Assembly: GCA_003554615.1 (NCBI GenBank)
Contig: PWGX01000037.1
Span: 1 to 34,330, forward strand
Direction of reading: 5' to 3'
DNA length: 34,330 nt
From: Syntrophomonadaceae bacterium
Lineage (GTDB): Bacteria; Bacillota; Dethiobacteria; DTU022
Both the position numbers and the translations under genes were made by a program. Shown here one piece after another: positions 32,998-34,330 of the stretch. The first letter of the stretch is position 1; the number at the start of each line of letters is the position of its first letter. The notes beneath the pieces are model-generated. The model had not been told where the DNA came from. It saw only the letters and a list, made by a program, of their open reading frames with translations, and did no database searches.

Positions 32998-34330
32998 ATG
33001 GATTTGACACGGCGCAGCTTTTTAAAACTGGCCGGAGCAACTGCCGCTGCAGCAACGTTGACCGGCGTTGGCCTGCGTAAGGCCTCTGCGTCTCCCAGCG
33101 AACCGCTGCGGATCAAGTACACAAAAGAACTGCACACTGTGTGTACTTTTTGCGGAGTAGGTTGCGGGGTTATTTGTAATGTAAGGGACGGGGTAATTGT
33201 CAACGCAGAAGGCGATCCCGATCATCCCGTCAATGAAGGTACCCTCTGCAGCAAGGGTAGCGCTCATTACAATGTATCTTATATTTATGATGAAAAAGGT
33301 AATCCAAAGCCCAATCCAAATCGTTTAACCCATGTGCTCTACCGGGCACCGGGAGCAAGCAGTTATGAAACTGTTGACTGGGACTGGGCCCTGGAAGAGA
33401 TCGCGAAAAAAATCAAGGACACCCGCGATCGGACCCTGGTCGAAACAGAAACTGTTAATGGCCAGCAGGTGACAGTAAACCGTACCAATTCGATTTGCTG
33501 GCTTGGCAGCGCGTTTTGTACCGACGAGGAAAACTATCTGTTTCATAAAATGGCCAGGAGTATGGGCGTGATCAATGTCGATCACTGCGCCCGCCTCTGA
33601 CACTCTACTACAGTCGCGGGTCTCGCGGCAACATTTGGAAGAGGGTGCATGACCAATCACTGGAACGATTACCAGCACACAGATGTTTTCATGAATATTG
33701 GTGGAAACACTGCAGAAAATCACCCCATTTCGATGAAATGGATCGAAAAAGCCCGGGAAAACAAGAATGCAAAGCTAATTGTAGTTGATCCCAGGGTATC
33801 GAGGACTGCTGCAGTGTCTGATGTTTATGTTCCGATTCGTCCAGGCACCAACACTGCTTACCTGGGCGGATTGATTAACTACATCCTTGAAAATGAACTC
33901 TACCACAAGGAGTATGTTGAAGCTTATACCAATGCTACTCACCTGATTGATGAAGGATTCGAGTTCGATGAGCAAACCGGCTTGTTCTCCGGTGCTTTTG
34001 ATGACCCGGTCCGCAATGCTACCAGCTACGACCAGGAAACCTGGGCTTACCAGAAAGACGAAGATGTCAATATTCTACAAGACGAAACAATGGAAGATCC
34101 CAACTGTGTAATGCAGATTATGAAAAGGTATTACAGCAAGTACAATCTTGATAATGTAAGCAATATAACCGGAGCTGAACCGGAAGCACTGAAAGAATCT
34201 TATGAGCTCTTTAGCACCACAGGTGAACCTGGTAAAGCCGGAAATATTCTTTACGCCATGGGCATTACCCAGTTTACTCACGGCGCCCAGAACGTAAGGT
34301 GTATAGCCGTGGTTCAACTCCTGCTTGGTA
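32998..34330 (+). CDS. selenocysteine formate dehydrogenase catalytic subunit (5' part; continues beyond window)
   Basis: Oxidises formate with a molybdenum or tungsten pterin cofactor. It starts at ATG 32998 (AGGAGG 11 nt upstream) with a twin-arginine signal peptide, MDLTRRSFLKLAGATAAAAT, so it is exported. A [4Fe-4S] site CTFCGVGCGVIC...LCSKG follows. An in-frame TGA at codon 201 (33598-33600) lies in the exact active-site context NVDHCARL-U-HSTTVAGLAATFG, where this family has Sec followed by His; the frame stays open for 243 further codons to the window edge, all matching the family (GRGCMTNHWNDYQHTDVF, VVDPRVSRTA). It is therefore one gene, not a broken pair; a stop-only reading would end it at 33600. 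The FdnG/FdhA-type beta subunit genes should lie to the right. Confidence 0.95.
33598..33629 (+). promoter_or_regulatory. selenocysteine codon and bacterial SECIS hairpin
   Basis: UGA at 33598-33600. Downstream, CGCG (33615-33618), loop GGTCT (33619-33623), CGCG (33624-33627), extended by a T-G and a G-C pair (33614/33628, 33613/33629). The loop GGUCU placed 18 nt after UGA matches the SelB-binding apical loop of E. coli fdhF. Confidence 0.85.

Noticed and set aside
32998-33600. Formate dehydrogenase as a truncated or pseudogene ending at 33600
   Set aside because: The TGA sits at the known selenocysteine position, the frame continues with family sequence, and a SECIS hairpin follows.

Overview
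The window looks like chromosome from an anaerobic Gram-positive bacterium of the class Clostridia (Peptococcaceae/Moorella/Thermacetogenium-like; the exact genus cannot be read from the sequence). The evidence is a T-box leader, a type I-alpha glutamine synthetase next to an ANTAR regulator, PdxST-type PLP synthesis, a class II (B12) ribonucleotide reductase, frequent TTG/GTG starts behind strong GGAGG sites, a YqhV-like protein and a selenocysteine formate dehydrogenase. No transposase, integrase or CRISPR array is visible.

Layout. 1-2505 (minus): a c-di-GMP-type HD-GYP membrane protein with a cut-off DUF5317-like membrane gene, a 25-residue membrane peptide and an unknown protein. 2690-6007 (minus): NrdJ ribonucleotide reductase carrying a 366-residue LAGLIDADG intein exactly at its thiyl-radical cysteine. 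6234-8387 (plus): a 30-residue Lys/Arg-rich peptide, an FmdB-like zinc ribbon and CTP synthase. 8341-12496 (minus): ANTAR regulator, universal stress protein, glutamine synthetase with a terminator/anti-terminator leader, and the wreck of a glutamate synthase gene. 12685-15706 (plus): purF-guaA. 15832-20201 (minus): a hisH-hisF-pdxS-pdxT run and an aminotransferase under a T-box. 20637-21746 (plus): hisC. 21764-22306 (minus): rsmD. 22720-27771 (plus): an uncharacterised TPP enzyme / FAD oxidoreductase / permease / YqhV-like set, followed by an FCD regulator with a tandem-repeat operator candidate. 28964-31544 (plus): a CC/Se-motif protein and a P1B-type ATPase with an altered HP motif. Then tRNA-Arg(CCU) on the minus strand, and finally fdhE and the start of a Tat-exported, selenocysteine-containing formate dehydrogenase cut by the window end.

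How it fits together. The middle of the window is dominated by glutamine nitrogen: glnA makes glutamine, and five amidotransferases (PyrG, PurF, GuaA, PdxT, HisH) spend it, while the glutamate synthase that would recycle 2-oxoglutarate is broken here. The ANTAR protein is the obvious candidate to control glnA, whose leader contains a hairpin with an ANTAR-type hexaloop that is mutually exclusive with an intrinsic terminator. FdhE and FdhA at the right end indicate formate-dependent anaerobic energy metabolism; the in-frame TGA there is selenocysteine, with a SECIS hairpin directly behind it.
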